Shown here piece by piece: positions 31,257-40,330 of a DNA stretch of 49,448 nt. The position numbers and the translations under genes were made by a program. Source of the DNA: an uncultured Lachnospiraceae bacterium (GTDB lineage: Bacteria > Bacillota > Clostridia > Lachnospirales > Lachnospiraceae); the NCBI GenBank assembly GCA_910585995.1, contig CAJUGG010000090.1, positions 1 through 49,448 of the forward strand, given 5' to 3'. How positions within the stretch are numbered: the stretch's first letter is position 1; each line of letters starts with the position of its first letter. The notes below the pieces were generated by a model that saw only the letters and a program-made list of their open reading frames with translations, did no database searches and had not been told where the DNA came from.

Positions 31257-31943
31257 ATGCAGGAAAAACAGAAAATATTAGTAGCAGATGATGAACCGGA
31301 GATCCGTGAGGTACTTCGGATGATGTTAGGCAGCGAAGGATACGAGATCTTAGAGGCAGTCAATGCCAAAGAAGCCGTCGAACAGGCAGAACGCGTGGAT
31401 CTTGTCATCCTTGATATTATGATGCCGGGAGAATCTGGTATCCAGGCATGTACAAAAATCCGGGAAAAGACAAATGTTCCGATTCTGTTTTTAACCGCCA
31501 AATCCGGAGAACATGACAAAGTGATCGGGTTCTCGGCAGGCGGAGACGACTATCTGGTAAAACCTTTTTCTTATATGGAACTGTTGTCCAGAGTGAAGGC
31601 GCTGATCAGACGATACCGCGTCTATCAAAAGTCCGAAGAAAAGACAGAGAAGATCCTCTTTTACCGGGATCTGACCATCAACCAGGAGCTGCAGACCATA
31701 CAGATGAATGGGAAAGATATCTCTCTGACGGAGATGGAATACCAGATCTTGCTTCTCTTAGTCTCCAATCCAAGAAAAGTCTTTTCGGTAAAAGAGATCT
31801 ATGAGACCATCTGGAAAGAGATCTTTTTTCCCAATTCCGGCAATACCGTAATGGTACATATCCGCAATATCCGGCGCAAGCTGGAGACAAACGGTGAATC
31901 CTATATTCAGAATATCTGGGGAAGAGGTTATTGTGTTAACTAA
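31257..31943 (+). CDS. OmpR/PhoB-family response regulator
   Basis: A regulator of 228 residues. The receiver domain (about 1-120) has the acidic pair in VADDEPE, the phosphoacceptor Asp in LVILDIMMPG, the Thr in LFLTAK and the Lys in YLVKPFS. The winged-helix DNA-binding domain (about 130-228) ends with MVHIRNIRRKLETNG and WGRGYCVN, typical of VanR-like members. The stop codon overlaps the start of the kinase gene. Likely targets are its own promoter and the divergent SIMPL gene, where a direct repeat is found. Confidence 0.93.
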   Translation: MQEKQKILVADDEPEIREVLRMMLGSEGYEILEAVNAKEAVEQAERVDLVILDIMMPGESGIQACTKIREKTNVPILFLTAKSGEHDKVIGFSAGGDDYLVKPFSYMELLSRVKALIRRYRVYQKSEEKTEKILFYRDLTINQELQTIQMNGKDISLTEMEYQILLLLVSNPRKVFSVKEIYETIWKEIFFPNSGNTVMVHIRNIRRKLETNGESYIQNIWGRGYCVN

Positions 31944-33288
31944 GAAAAAAAGAAGACGCAAGCTGACGCTTGAACTGGTGATGATGACTCTGGTCTCGTT
32001 GATCGCCGGAGTCCTGATGGCAAATCTGATGGAAGATATCGGCCTGGAGCTTATGATGCGAAAATTTGAAAATGAAGACTATCTGGAACATCAGACCCAG
32101 GACTGTCTGGACAGACTGCAGGTCTTTATCGAGACCAATCAGGTGACTGCACAGAACATCGAGCTTCTCGCCTCCTGGGCACAAAAAGAAAAAAATGTGT
32201 ATGTAGTCTTTTACCAGGATGTGCAGGCGCTTTTCAGCTCCAACCTGATCCTCTCCACTGAGGAGGCTGAGATCCCGCTCAACGGAAGTGCGCTTCCGTT
32301 CTATGATGTCACCTTGTCTGACGGCACCGTCATCAAAGCGGAGCTGGACTGCTATATGGACCCTACGCTGTTCTATCTTGTGGATATCACAAGCTTTATG
32401 ATCAGCGGAATGGTCTTTGTGATGCTTTTATTTTTGCTGATCCACCAGAAGATCCGCTACATCAACCGGCTGCACCAGGAGTTAAAGATCTTAGGAAGCG
32501 GCAACCTGGAGTATACCGTGACCATACGAGGAAATGATGAGATCACAGGACTGGCAGAGGGCATAGAGAATCTGAAAAACGGCATCTTAGACCAGCAGCT
32601 GATGAAAGATGAGGCGGAAAAAGCCAATGTGGAGCTGGTGACAGCCATGTCCCACGACCTGCGCACCCCCTTGACCTCACTGATCGGATATCTGGAACTT
32701 TTGACCATGCAGCGCTATGAAGACGAAGCCCAGATGCAAAAATACTTGGAGCACTGCCGGGACAAAGCCTTTCAGCTCAAACGGATGTCCGACCGCCTGT
32801 TTGAATATTTCCTGGTCTATGGCAAACGGGATTATCAGTACCAGTTCCGGACGTTCTCCTGTGAAAACCTCTTAGAGGATCTGTGCAACAGTCAGTTTTT
32901 TGACTGGCAGGAGCAGGGCGGCACACTGGACTGCCAGATCGCCGAGCTTCCGGGAAGCATCCAGGTGGACAGCGAATACTTGCAACGGGTTATTGACAAT
33001 CTCCTCTCCAATCTGAAAAAATACGGAGATCTTCAAGAACCTCTGAAAATCACGGCATTTGAAAAGCAGCACACGCTCTATATCCGGATTCAGAATCATA
33101 TCAAACCTATGAACTCGCTGAAAGAGAGTACACAGATCGGCCTGCGAACCTGTCAAAAGATCCTGACAGAGCACAGAGGAAACTTTCGCTGGTTCCAGGA
33201 GGCAGACTATTTCACGGTGGAGCTTAGTTTTCCCCTTCAGAAAGCTTCCGGCAGCTTCCACGCACAATCAAAGAATGGGGAACAATAA
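31933..33288 (+). CDS. Sensor histidine kinase with divergent ATPase domain
   Basis: A membrane kinase of about 451 residues. Two membrane helices (LVMMTLVSLIAGVLMANL and ISGMVFVMLLFLLI) flank an extracytoplasmic sensor of about 110 residues. HAMP follows, then the phosphoacceptor His in MSHDLRTPLTSLIGYLELL. The ATPase domain keeps an N-box-like NLLSNLKKYGD, but the usual DxGxG loop is absent and the GLGL-type box appears as IGLRTCQKIL. The start is taken as GTG at 31933, with GAAGAGG before it and 11-base overlap with the response regulator; the frame is open upstream. Its last 65 bases overlap the 3' end of the convergent lacI-family gene. Confidence 0.87.
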   Translation: MLTKKKRRRKLTLELVMMTLVSLIAGVLMANLMEDIGLELMMRKFENEDYLEHQTQDCLDRLQVFIETNQVTAQNIELLASWAQKEKNVYVVFYQDVQALFSSNLILSTEEAEIPLNGSALPFYDVTLSDGTVIKAELDCYMDPTLFYLVDITSFMISGMVFVMLLFLLIHQKIRYINRLHQELKILGSGNLEYTVTIRGNDEITGLAEGIENLKNGILDQQLMKDEAEKANVELVTAMSHDLRTPLTSLIGYLELLTMQRYEDEAQMQKYLEHCRDKAFQLKRMSDRLFEYFLVYGKRDYQYQFRTFSCENLLEDLCNSQFFDWQEQGGTLDCQIAELPGSIQVDSEYLQRVIDNLLSNLKKYGDLQEPLKITAFEKQHTLYIRIQNHIKPMNSLKESTQIGLRTCQKILTEHRGNFRWFQEADYFTVELSFPLQKASGSFHAQSKNGEQ

Positions 33289-34258
33289 TCTTTGTCGCCA
33301 GAAGATTAGGATTCTCAATATGATTGATTAGCTGCGAAGCGGCTTCTATTCCAAGCTGCAGAGAATTGACATCTACAGAAGTCAGCTGCGGCAAAGAGAT
33401 CCTTGCAAACAGGGAGTTGTTAAAAGAGACAATAGACAGATCTTCCGGCACCGAAAATCCCTGCTTCACACAGATGCGATTCAGAGCAGTCGCCAGGATA
33501 TCATCGCTTGCCACTATAGCTGTAGGGCGCTCAGGCCGCTCTAAGAGTGCACCAAACTGTTCCACGCAGTCCAGGGAAGTCTGTTCCACCTCAATGCAAT
33601 ACTCCGGCACAAACGGAAGATCATGCTTGGCTAAGGCCATCTGATAGCCCGCCTTTCGCTCCGCGGAAAAGAGCAGAGAATATTCACTGCCCACATAGGC
33701 GATCTTACGATGTCCCAGGCTATACAGATACTCGGTCGCTTCCTGTCCGGCCAGCAGATTGTCGTTGTCGATATAGATCGTCTGATTAGCAAACTGCTTT
33801 GCCTTGCCGATCAATACATACAGAATACCATTTTCATACAGATAGTCGATGATCGGATCATTTACCCTGGAATATAAGAGAATAAAGCCTCCAAACCGCT
33901 CATCTTTTACCAGGATCTGAATCGCCCGCAGGATCTCTTTATCATCCTGCCCGGTGACAAGGGTACTGATATATTCACGCCCGTTGCAGAACTGGCTGAT
34001 CCCCCGAATCGTCTCTAAGTAAAATGCATTTTCATAGACATCTTTGATTGAAGGCGGCAGGATGATGCCGATCAGCTGGCTCGCCTGCGACGCAGCAGCA
34101 GCGGATGACAGATTCGGCTCATATCCTAACTGTGCCATGGCATAGCGGACTTTCTCTTTGGTCTCTCTGCTGATCGAGGGATGATCTTTACAAGTTCTGG
34201 ATACGGTGGATGGAGATACGCCTGCTAGTGCTGCTACCTCCTTGATGGTTACTGCCAT
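33224..34258 (-). CDS. LacI/GalR-family regulator, likely of galK
   Basis: A regulator of 344 residues: helix-turn-helix TIKEVAALAGVSPSTVSRTCKD, hinge AQLGYEPNLSSAAAASQ, and an effector domain with LIGIILPP, IDNDNLLAGQEATEYLYSLGHRKIAYVG and VSFNNSLFARISLPQLTSVD. It resembles MalR and GalR proteins. It follows galK after 18 bases in the same direction, so a galactose-responsive local regulator is likely. Unusually, the final 65 bases of the gene are also the antisense of the kinase coding end. Confidence 0.87.
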   Translation of the reverse strand: MAVTIKEVAALAGVSPSTVSRTCKDHPSISRETKEKVRYAMAQLGYEPNLSSAAAASQASQLIGIILPPSIKDVYENAFYLETIRGISQFCNGREYISTLVTGQDDKEILRAIQILVKDERFGGFILLYSRVNDPIIDYLYENGILYVLIGKAKQFANQTIYIDNDNLLAGQEATEYLYSLGHRKIAYVGSEYSLLFSAERKAGYQMALAKHDLPFVPEYCIEVEQTSLDCVEQFGALLERPERPTAIVASDDILATALNRICVKQGFSVPEDLSIVSFNNSLFARISLPQLTSVDVNSLQLGIEAASQLINHIENPNLLATKIIVPHSLIVRGSCRKLSEGEN

Positions 34259-34276
34259 AGATCTGTGACTCCTTTT

Positions 34277-35443
34277 CTACAGAGCAAATGCCCCGTTTCC
34301 CGTCTCCACCACATAAAATTCTGCATGAAGCCCGGTGCGTTCTTCGTAATGTTTTCCTACTTTTTGGATAAATTCATTGACGGCGCTGTTTTCCACGATA
34401 CTGATGATGCAGCCGCCAAAACCGGCCCCCATCATACGGGAACCCAATACCCCGTCGATATCCCAGGACTCTTCCACCAGGATATCCAGCTCTTCACAGG
34501 AGACCTCATAGTCCTCCTTCAGAGACAGATGCGAAGCATTCATCAGCTGCCCAAATTCTCCGATATCTCCCCTTTTGAGCGCTTCGACTGCCTGAATCGT
34601 ACGCTGATTCTCTGTCACGGCATGGCGCGCCCGGCGAAGCCTTAACGGACTTTGGATCATCTCCTGTACCTGCTCAAATACCTCTGCTGTCAGCTCTCCT
34701 AAATCCCGGATGGCAATCACGGTCTGCAGCTCTTTGAGTGCCTGTTCACATTGGGCACGCCGCTCCTGATACCGTTCATCTACCGCAAGACGGGCTTTTT
34801 GGCTGTTGGTGATAATAATCTTTTCATGAAGCAGCAAAAGCGGCGCATATATATAGGAAAGATTACTGGTATCGAGAAAAATCGCATGATCTTTTTTTCC
34901 CATCGCTATGGTAAATGGGTCCATAATCCCGCTGCTCGTCCCCATATATTCATTTTCTGTCAGCTGGCTGAACAGTGCAATATCGATCATATTGATATCT
35001 GTAAGTCCCATCAGCTCCCTAAGGATCAATCCTGTGACCACTTCCAGAGAAGCAGAGGAACCAATCCCAAGCCCTTTGGGAATCTCTCCATAATAGAGGA
35101 TATCCAGGCCGCATGGAATCTGACAGCCCTTGCTCTGAAAAGTCTGAATGACACCTTTGGGATAATTGCCCCATCCGTCCTTCTGCCGGTAGGCAAGATC
35201 CGAAAGAGACGCTTTGATCATGCCGCTCTCCGGATAATTCAGAGAATACAGATGCACCTTTTGATCCGCCCTCCTCCTGGCCGCCGCATAGGTGCCGATG
35301 GTAATCGCGCAGGGAAACACATGCCCTCCATTATAGTCGGTATGTTCTCCGATCAGATTGACTCTGCCAGGAGCAAAATACACATTTACAGGGTCCCCGT
35401 CTCCGTAAATTTCCAGAAATTTGTCCACTAACTGCTGTTTCAT
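34277..35443 (-). CDS. galK: Galactokinase
   Basis: Phosphorylates D-galactose to galactose-1-phosphate, the entry step of the Leloir pathway. The GHMP-kinase signature is complete: APGRVNLIGEHTDYNGGHVFP near the N-terminus, the ATP loop PKGLGIGSSASLEV, and the C-terminal MMGAGFGGC motif. The start at 35443 (MKQQLVDKFLEIYG) is chosen because GGGAGAG precedes it. The product has 388 residues, a normal length. No galT, galE or transporter is present in the window; a LacI-family gene follows in the same unit. A good promoter lies upstream (35489-35517). Confidence 0.95.
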   Translation of the reverse strand: MKQQLVDKFLEIYGDGDPVNVYFAPGRVNLIGEHTDYNGGHVFPCAITIGTYAAARRRADQKVHLYSLNYPESGMIKASLSDLAYRQKDGWGNYPKGVIQTFQSKGCQIPCGLDILYYGEIPKGLGIGSSASLEVVTGLILRELMGLTDINMIDIALFSQLTENEYMGTSSGIMDPFTIAMGKKDHAIFLDTSNLSYIYAPLLLLHEKIIITNSQKARLAVDERYQERRAQCEQALKELQTVIAIRDLGELTAEVFEQVQEMIQSPLRLRRARHAVTENQRTIQAVEALKRGDIGEFGQLMNASHLSLKEDYEVSCEELDILVEESWDIDGVLGSRMMGAGFGGCIISIVENSAVNEFIQKVGKHYEERTGLHAEFYVVETGNGAFAL

Positions 35444-35488
35444 AGATCTCTCCCTCATAAATTTCCGAACGTAATTTTATTTTGGAAT

Positions 35489-35517
35489 ATCATAGCATAT
35501 TTTGTCGTTTTTGTTAA
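35489..35517 (-). promoter_or_regulatory. Promoter of galK-lacI unit
   Basis: Minus strand: TTAACA (35517-35512), 17 bases, TATGAT (35494-35489). No clear palindromic operator for the LacI-family protein was found around it. Confidence 0.6.
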
Positions 35518-35534
35518 TACATTGTTTCTGCACA

Positions 35535-35563
35535 TTGACTTTTCTTGGCTTCGTGAGTAAAAT
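35535..35563 (+). promoter_or_regulatory. Promoter of uppP
   Basis: TTGACT (35535-35540), 17 bases, TAAAAT (35558-35563), about 34 bases before the ATG; AAAAAGGAG is the ribosome site. Confidence 0.6.
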
Positions 35564-35596
35564 GGAACATAATCTTTTCAAAAAGGAGTATTTACC

Positions 35597-36415
35597 ATGT
35601 TAGAATTTTTAAAAGTTATTTTTTTAGGTATCGTGGAAGGCATCACCGAATGGCTGCCGATCTCCAGCACCGGACATATGATACTGGTCGAAGAATTTGT
35701 ACAGCTTCAAGTGTCCGCAGAATTTATGGAGATGTTTCGCGTAGTCATCCAGCTCGGTGCAATCTTGGCAGTGGTGCTTCTGTATTTTCCCAAGCTGTGG
35801 CCATTCTGTTCTCCCAAAAACGGATGGATTCGCAAAGATACCTGGTCTTTGTGGTTTAAAGTGATCGTAGCAGTGCTTCCGGCGGCTGTGATCGGGATTC
35901 CTTTTGATGATGCGCTTGATGCCATGTTCTACAATTATCAGACCGTGGCTGTCACCTTGATCCTCTATGGTGTCCTCTTTCTCATTGTGGAGAATTACAA
36001 TCGGGGCAGACGCCCGCGTGTCAATTCTTTTCAGGATATGACCTACTCTCTCGCTATCGGCATCGGCGTCTTCCAGGTGTTGTCTCTGATCCCCGGCACC
36101 TCCCGCTCCGGCGCTACGATCTTAGGCGCGATTCTTTTAGGTGCTTCCCGCGGTATCGCTGCAGAGTTCAGCTTTTTCCTCGGCATCCCGGTGATGTTTG
36201 GCGCCAGCTTATTAAAGCTCGTAAAATTCGGATTTGCTTTTTCTTCCACAGAACTTCTTCTGCTGCTTGCGGGGATGGTGACTGCTTTCCTGGTCTCTAT
36301 CCTGGCAATCAAGTTCCTGATGGGTTATATTAAGAAAAATGATTTTAAACCCTTTGGATACTACCGGATCATTCTTGGAATCCTGGTGTTGTTCTATTTT
36401 ATAGTTATGAAATAA
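35597..36415 (+). CDS. uppP: Undecaprenyl-diphosphatase (BacA type)
   Basis: An integral membrane enzyme of 272 residues that removes a phosphate from undecaprenyl diphosphate to recycle the lipid carrier of cell-wall synthesis; overproduction gives bacitracin resistance in other bacteria. The two active-site motifs are present: EGITEWLPISSTGH near residue 14 and PGTSRSGATI in the middle. About eight hydrophobic helices are seen. It is followed by an AAA ATPase gene after 31 bases, possibly co-transcribed. Confidence 0.95.
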   Translation: MLEFLKVIFLGIVEGITEWLPISSTGHMILVEEFVQLQVSAEFMEMFRVVIQLGAILAVVLLYFPKLWPFCSPKNGWIRKDTWSLWFKVIVAVLPAAVIGIPFDDALDAMFYNYQTVAVTLILYGVLFLIVENYNRGRRPRVNSFQDMTYSLAIGIGVFQVLSLIPGTSRSGATILGAILLGASRGIAAEFSFFLGIPVMFGASLLKLVKFGFAFSSTELLLLLAGMVTAFLVSILAIKFLMGYIKKNDFKPFGYYRIILGILVLFYFIVMK

Positions 36416-36446
36416 CTGCCCATTTTGCAAAAGAAAGGAACATACA

Positions 36447-37754
36447 ATGTACAGAGATATCGCAAGACTGATCTTATACCGGGATCTGGGGGAGGACAGC
36501 ATCCTCTTAAAGCTCTCCGGAATCTTCAAAGACTTTGATACCAAACAGGGAACGGAAGCGGAGCTGACCACCCGAATCTATGAACAGATGAAAGCACTTT
36601 TGGATCTGGCCACTTGTTACGGATTTGACAAAAATCTCTGGCACAACTACCTGACATTTCTCCTTTTGACCAATGAAAATTCGTTCAGTATGACCAGTGA
36701 AAAGGTAGGCGCCAATCAGGGAACCGTCAATCATTTTGCCAAAGGAGACTTTGCCATCTTCAAAAAACTGTTTGATTTTGACTTTGCTCCCATCGAGGAA
36801 GCCTTAGGCATCGATTGTTTTTCCACCATCTGCAACTATCAGTCTATCCAGAAAAAAGAGCGGATGTACAATAAAAATGTCAGTGAAAAGGTCCAGCTCG
36901 TCAGTACACAGTTAGAACAGGCCAGAGACGAAGAAGAGATCTTTCGTATTATCACGGACTTCTATGCCGCTTATGGAGTCGGTATGTTTGGTCTGAACCG
37001 GGCCTTTCGTATCCGGCATCTTGCGGATGGGGTGAAATTTCTGCCTATCAACAATACGGAACGGGTGATGCTTGACGACTTGATCGGCTATGAGATTCAG
37101 AAGAAAAAATTGATCGATAATACAGAAGCTTTTATCAAAGGATTGCCCTGCAACAACGTGCTGCTCTGCGGAGATGCGGGCACTGGCAAATCCACCAGCA
37201 TCAAAGCCTTGTTAAATGAATACTATGACCAGGGGCTGCGGATGATCGAGATCTACAAACACCAGTTCGAAGACCTTTCCAGTATCATCGCGCAGGTCAA
37301 AAACCGCAATTATCGCTTTATTATCTATATGGATGATCTGTCTTTTGAAGAATTTGAGATCGAATACAAATATCTCAAAGCAGTGATTGAGGGAGGCATG
37401 GAGACCAAACCGGACAATGTGCTGATCTATGCCACCTCCAACCGCCGCCATCTGATCAAGGAAACCTGGAATGACCGGGACGATATGGAGATGGACAATG
37501 GACTGCACCGCTCCGATACCATGCAGGAGAAGCTTTCTCTGGTGGCGCGCTTTGGCGTGACGATCTATTACGGCAAACCTTCCCCCAAGGAATATTTCTT
37601 AATCGTCAAAGAGTTGCGCAAGCGCTATCCATCCATCACCTGTTCCGATGAAGAACTGTGCGCGGAAGCCAACAAGTGGGAATTAAGCCATGGCGGCATC
37701 TCCGGAAGGACAGCACAGCAATTTATTAACTACATGGCAGGACAGCAGAGATAA
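36447..37754 (+). CDS. DUF815-type AAA ATPase
   Basis: A cytoplasmic protein of 435 residues. An N-terminal helical region (1-220) is followed by an AAA-type ATPase core with Walker A GDAGTGKSTS, a Walker-B-like FIIYMDDLSFEEFE and sensor-1 LIYATSNRRHL, ending with HGGISGRTAQQFINYM. These are the features of DUF815, a family of predicted ATPases of unknown function. Its transcript probably ends at the hairpin 37769-37807, which lies within the convergent gene. Confidence 0.83.
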   Translation: MYRDIARLILYRDLGEDSILLKLSGIFKDFDTKQGTEAELTTRIYEQMKALLDLATCYGFDKNLWHNYLTFLLLTNENSFSMTSEKVGANQGTVNHFAKGDFAIFKKLFDFDFAPIEEALGIDCFSTICNYQSIQKKERMYNKNVSEKVQLVSTQLEQARDEEEIFRIITDFYAAYGVGMFGLNRAFRIRHLADGVKFLPINNTERVMLDDLIGYEIQKKKLIDNTEAFIKGLPCNNVLLCGDAGTGKSTSIKALLNEYYDQGLRMIEIYKHQFEDLSSIIAQVKNRNYRFIIYMDDLSFEEFEIEYKYLKAVIEGGMETKPDNVLIYATSNRRHLIKETWNDRDDMEMDNGLHRSDTMQEKLSLVARFGVTIYYGKPSPKEYFLIVKELRKRYPSITCSDEELCAEANKWELSHGGISGRTAQQFINYMAGQQR

Positions 37755-37757
37755 TAC

Positions 37758-38480
37758 CTAATCAGAAGACAGAGCGGCAACCAATGTCTGATACCGCTCT
37801 GTTTTTTGTTCGATATCTTCTTTGAATACTCCATAGCAGAGATAGATCCGGCGGGAGATCTTAGCCAGCGCTTTCCTGCTCTTTTTATCTCCGCTGTAAG
37901 AGCAGGACAAGATCCCGTATCTTTTCTCGATGACCACGCACAGGTTTCCCGCAGAGGAATCATATGCGGCTTTGCGGGAAAAGATTTTTTTCCTCTTGGG
38001 AGGTCTTTGATCTGGAAGCGTAATCTGGTAGATATGAAAATCCAGTGGAAAGACGCCTTCTTTGATCTCCCGCGCAAGCCTGCTGCGCTCCTCCATCTCC
38101 TTCCAAAAGGCGATCAGCCCTTCCTCATCCATCACTCTTGGATTCTGCATCTTAGCTTTCTCTCCCAAAAGCTCCGGCTGATGCTTTAAGATCAGGCTCT
38201 CCCGAAGGCTGTGGTATTCTTCCTGATAGCGCCGTTCGTCTGCTGCCACTTCTTCTGCCTGATACGCGCGTACGATGTATCGGCATACCTGATCCAGCGT
38301 ATGAGGCGCTGCTGTAATCTTAGCCTCTACTTTCTTTCTTCTTCTCCGATAGAAATATCCCCTCACTTGCTCTTTGATCCGACGCTTTCTCGAACCGTTT
38401 CTGCTGGCGAAAAAGATACTGGTGGGTCCGTCTGCTCCGCCGATAATGGATACTGCTTTTACAGATCTTCCTTTTTTCAT
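37758..38480 (-). CDS. Basic protein with N-terminal IGGADGPTS motif
   Basis: A basic protein of 240 residues, function unknown. Residues about 11-26 (SIIGGADGPTSIFFAS) copy the motif that in beta subunits of sodium-pumping decarboxylases (OadB, MmdB, GcdB) lies in the Na+ path, but nothing else of those membrane proteins is present. After it comes a highly basic stretch (YRRRRKKVEAK) and a long, charged, mostly helical body. I recall similar short proteins starting with this motif in Lachnospiraceae, without a known role. Convergent with the AAA ATPase gene, with only 3 bases between; the other gene's terminator lies inside this coding region. Confidence 0.65.
   Translation of the reverse strand: MKKGRSVKAVSIIGGADGPTSIFFASRNGSRKRRIKEQVRGYFYRRRRKKVEAKITAAPHTLDQVCRYIVRAYQAEEVAADERRYQEEYHSLRESLILKHQPELLGEKAKMQNPRVMDEEGLIAFWKEMEERSRLAREIKEGVFPLDFHIYQITLPDQRPPKRKKIFSRKAAYDSSAGNLCVVIEKRYGILSCSYSGDKKSRKALAKISRRIYLCYGVFKEDIEQKTERYQTLVAALSSD
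37769..37807 (+). terminator. Terminator of uppP-AAA unit inside the convergent gene
   Basis: Stem ACAGAGCGG (37769-37777) with CCGCTCTGT (37794-37802), a 16-base loop and TTTTTT on the plus strand. The sequence also encodes the last residues of the convergent IGGADGPTS protein. Confidence 0.8.
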
Positions 38481-38505
38481 ATCCGTTCCTTTCTTTCTAC
38501 TTTTT

Positions 38506-38543
38506 GAAAAAGCCGAAATGCAATCCCTTTTTGCACTTCGGCT
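38506..38543 (-). terminator. Terminator of the HD-AspAT-GNAT unit
   Basis: Minus strand stem AGCCGAA-G-TGCAA (38543-38531) with TTGCA-T-TTCGGCT (38523-38511), one internal mismatch, followed by TTTTC. It lies right after the GNAT stop codon. Confidence 0.8.
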
Positions 38544-38549
38544 CTTGTT

Positions 38550-39041
38550 CTATAGCTCGTGATAATAGGGGCAGATATCTTCATAGTGCCCGTCTTTCAT
38601 ACGAAATCCTTTCGGTATGATGCCAAGGGGAACAAACCCCAAACGTTCATACAAATGCCTTGCATGGATGTTAGAAGCCACCACTGCATTAAACTGCAGG
38701 ATCCGAAAATCATACAGCCGCCCTTTCTCCAGACAGTCTGACACCAAACGCTCTCCGATATGCAGTCCCCGGCTCTTTGCACAGACTGCATAGCTTGCAT
38801 TGGCGATATGGCCGCATCGCCCCACATTGTTGGGATGCAGGATATAAAGCCCCAATACCTGCCCGGTATCCGTATCCACCGCTACTCCATTGTATGTCTG
38901 TTCTGCAAAAAACGTCTCTCCCGTCTGTGCATCCAGCAGGGTCTCCTGGGGAAAGGCAATGCCTTCTTCCACCACTTCATTCCATATGCGAATCATATCC
39001 AGAAGATCTTGTTTTTGATAAGCCCTTACTTCGATCTGCAT
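38550..39041 (-). CDS. GNAT-family N-acetyltransferase
   Basis: An acetyltransferase of 163 residues of the phosphinothricin/YwnH-like group. The acetyl-CoA loop is seen as VCAKSRGLHIGERLV, preceded by the GHIANASYAV strand, and the C-terminal part has the typical NIHARHLYERLGFVPLG. The substrate is unknown; members acetylate amino acids or antibiotics. It follows the aminotransferase gene after 8 bases and is the last gene of a three-gene unit. Confidence 0.87.
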   Translation of the reverse strand: MQIEVRAYQKQDLLDMIRIWNEVVEEGIAFPQETLLDAQTGETFFAEQTYNGVAVDTDTGQVLGLYILHPNNVGRCGHIANASYAVCAKSRGLHIGERLVSDCLEKGRLYDFRILQFNAVVASNIHARHLYERLGFVPLGIIPKGFRMKDGHYEDICPYYHEL

Positions 39042-39049
39042 CAGTTCTT

Positions 39050-40330
39050 CTATGCCTCCAGCAGTTTTTCCACACTGACTAATTTTACACAGAGTACAAA
39101 AAGCTCTGCGGTGATCTTCAGTTCTTCTAATGTGGGGTAAGAGGGCGCGATACGGATATTGCTGTCATGCGGGTCTTTTTTATAAGGATAGGTCGCTCCG
39201 GCTCCTGTCAGTGTGACACCGGCCTCTTTACAGCGCTCCACGATCGCCTTGGCGCATCCGTCCATGGAATCAAAAGAAATAAAATATCCGCCTAATGGCT
39301 TGGTCCAGGTGCCGATGCCAAGTCCGCCTAACTCCCGCTCTAAAGTCTCTAACACCAACTCAAATTTGGGACGCATAATCGCTGCATGTTTTTTCATATG
39401 CTCTTTGACGCCGTCTAAGTCTTTAAAATACAGCACATGGCGCAGCTGATTGATCTTGTCATGGCTGATGATCTGGATCGTCATGGACCGTTTCACCCAG
39501 TCCAGGTTGCCAAAGGAAGCAGCGATACAGCTGATCCCGGCACCTGCAAAACTAATCTTGGAAGTAGAGGCAAAAATAAGCACCATATCTTCCTTACCAT
39601 TTGCTCTGCACATGGACAAAAGTTCAGGCAGCGTATCCTGTCTGTCCTCATACAGATGATGGACACAGTACGCATTGTCCCAGTAGATACGGAAATCCTC
39701 CGCTGCCGGACTGAGATCTGCCATCCTTTTACATACTTCTTCCGAATACGTGATCCCCAGCGGATTGGTGTACATCGGCACACACCAGATCCCTTTGACT
39801 GCCGGGTCCTTGATGCACTCTTCCACCATATCCATATCCGGGCCGTTTTCGTCCATCGGAATCGTAATCATCTCAATGCCAAAATGCTCTGTGATCGCAA
39901 AATGACGGTCATAACCAGGCGCCGGGCACAAGAATTTTACCTTGTCCAGCTTGCACCAGGGCGTGCTTCCCATCACACCATGTGTCATGGAACGGGAGAC
40001 TGTATCATACATCACATTCAGACTTGCCGTACCAAATACAATCACATGTTCTTTATCCACGCCAAGCATATCTCCGAGCAGTCTGCGAGCACCCACAATT
40101 CCTTCCAGGTTGCCGTAATTTCTCACATCCACGCCCTGCTCATCTCTCATATCAAAATGGCTGTTGAAGATATCCATCATCGGCATCGTCATATCCAACT
40201 GCTCTGCGGCCGGTTTTCCTCTGGACATATCCAGTTTTAATCCTTTTCCTTTTGCATCTTCATACCGAAGCGTCAGATCCTTCTTGAGCGCTTGTAATTC
40301 TTCTTTGCTTAATTCACAATATGGTGTCAT
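39050..40330 (-). CDS. Aspartate aminotransferase, PF12897-like class I
   Basis: A PLP enzyme of 426 residues. The N-terminus (LSKEELQALKKDLTLRYEDAKGKGLKLDMSRGKPAAEQLD) is characteristic of the separate 'Asp_aminotransf' subfamily; PLP contacts are seen in WDNAYCVHHL, and the Schiff-base Lys in FASTSKISFAGAG. It transfers the amino group between aspartate and 2-oxoglutarate, by family. It starts about 85 bases after the HD hydrolase gene and 8 bases before GNAT. Confidence 0.87.
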   Translation of the reverse strand: MTPYCELSKEELQALKKDLTLRYEDAKGKGLKLDMSRGKPAAEQLDMTMPMMDIFNSHFDMRDEQGVDVRNYGNLEGIVGARRLLGDMLGVDKEHVIVFGTASLNVMYDTVSRSMTHGVMGSTPWCKLDKVKFLCPAPGYDRHFAITEHFGIEMITIPMDENGPDMDMVEECIKDPAVKGIWCVPMYTNPLGITYSEEVCKRMADLSPAAEDFRIYWDNAYCVHHLYEDRQDTLPELLSMCRANGKEDMVLIFASTSKISFAGAGISCIAASFGNLDWVKRSMTIQIISHDKINQLRHVLYFKDLDGVKEHMKKHAAIMRPKFELVLETLERELGGLGIGTWTKPLGGYFISFDSMDGCAKAIVERCKEAGVTLTGAGATYPYKKDPHDSNIRIAPSYPTLEELKITAELFVLCVKLVSVEKLLEA

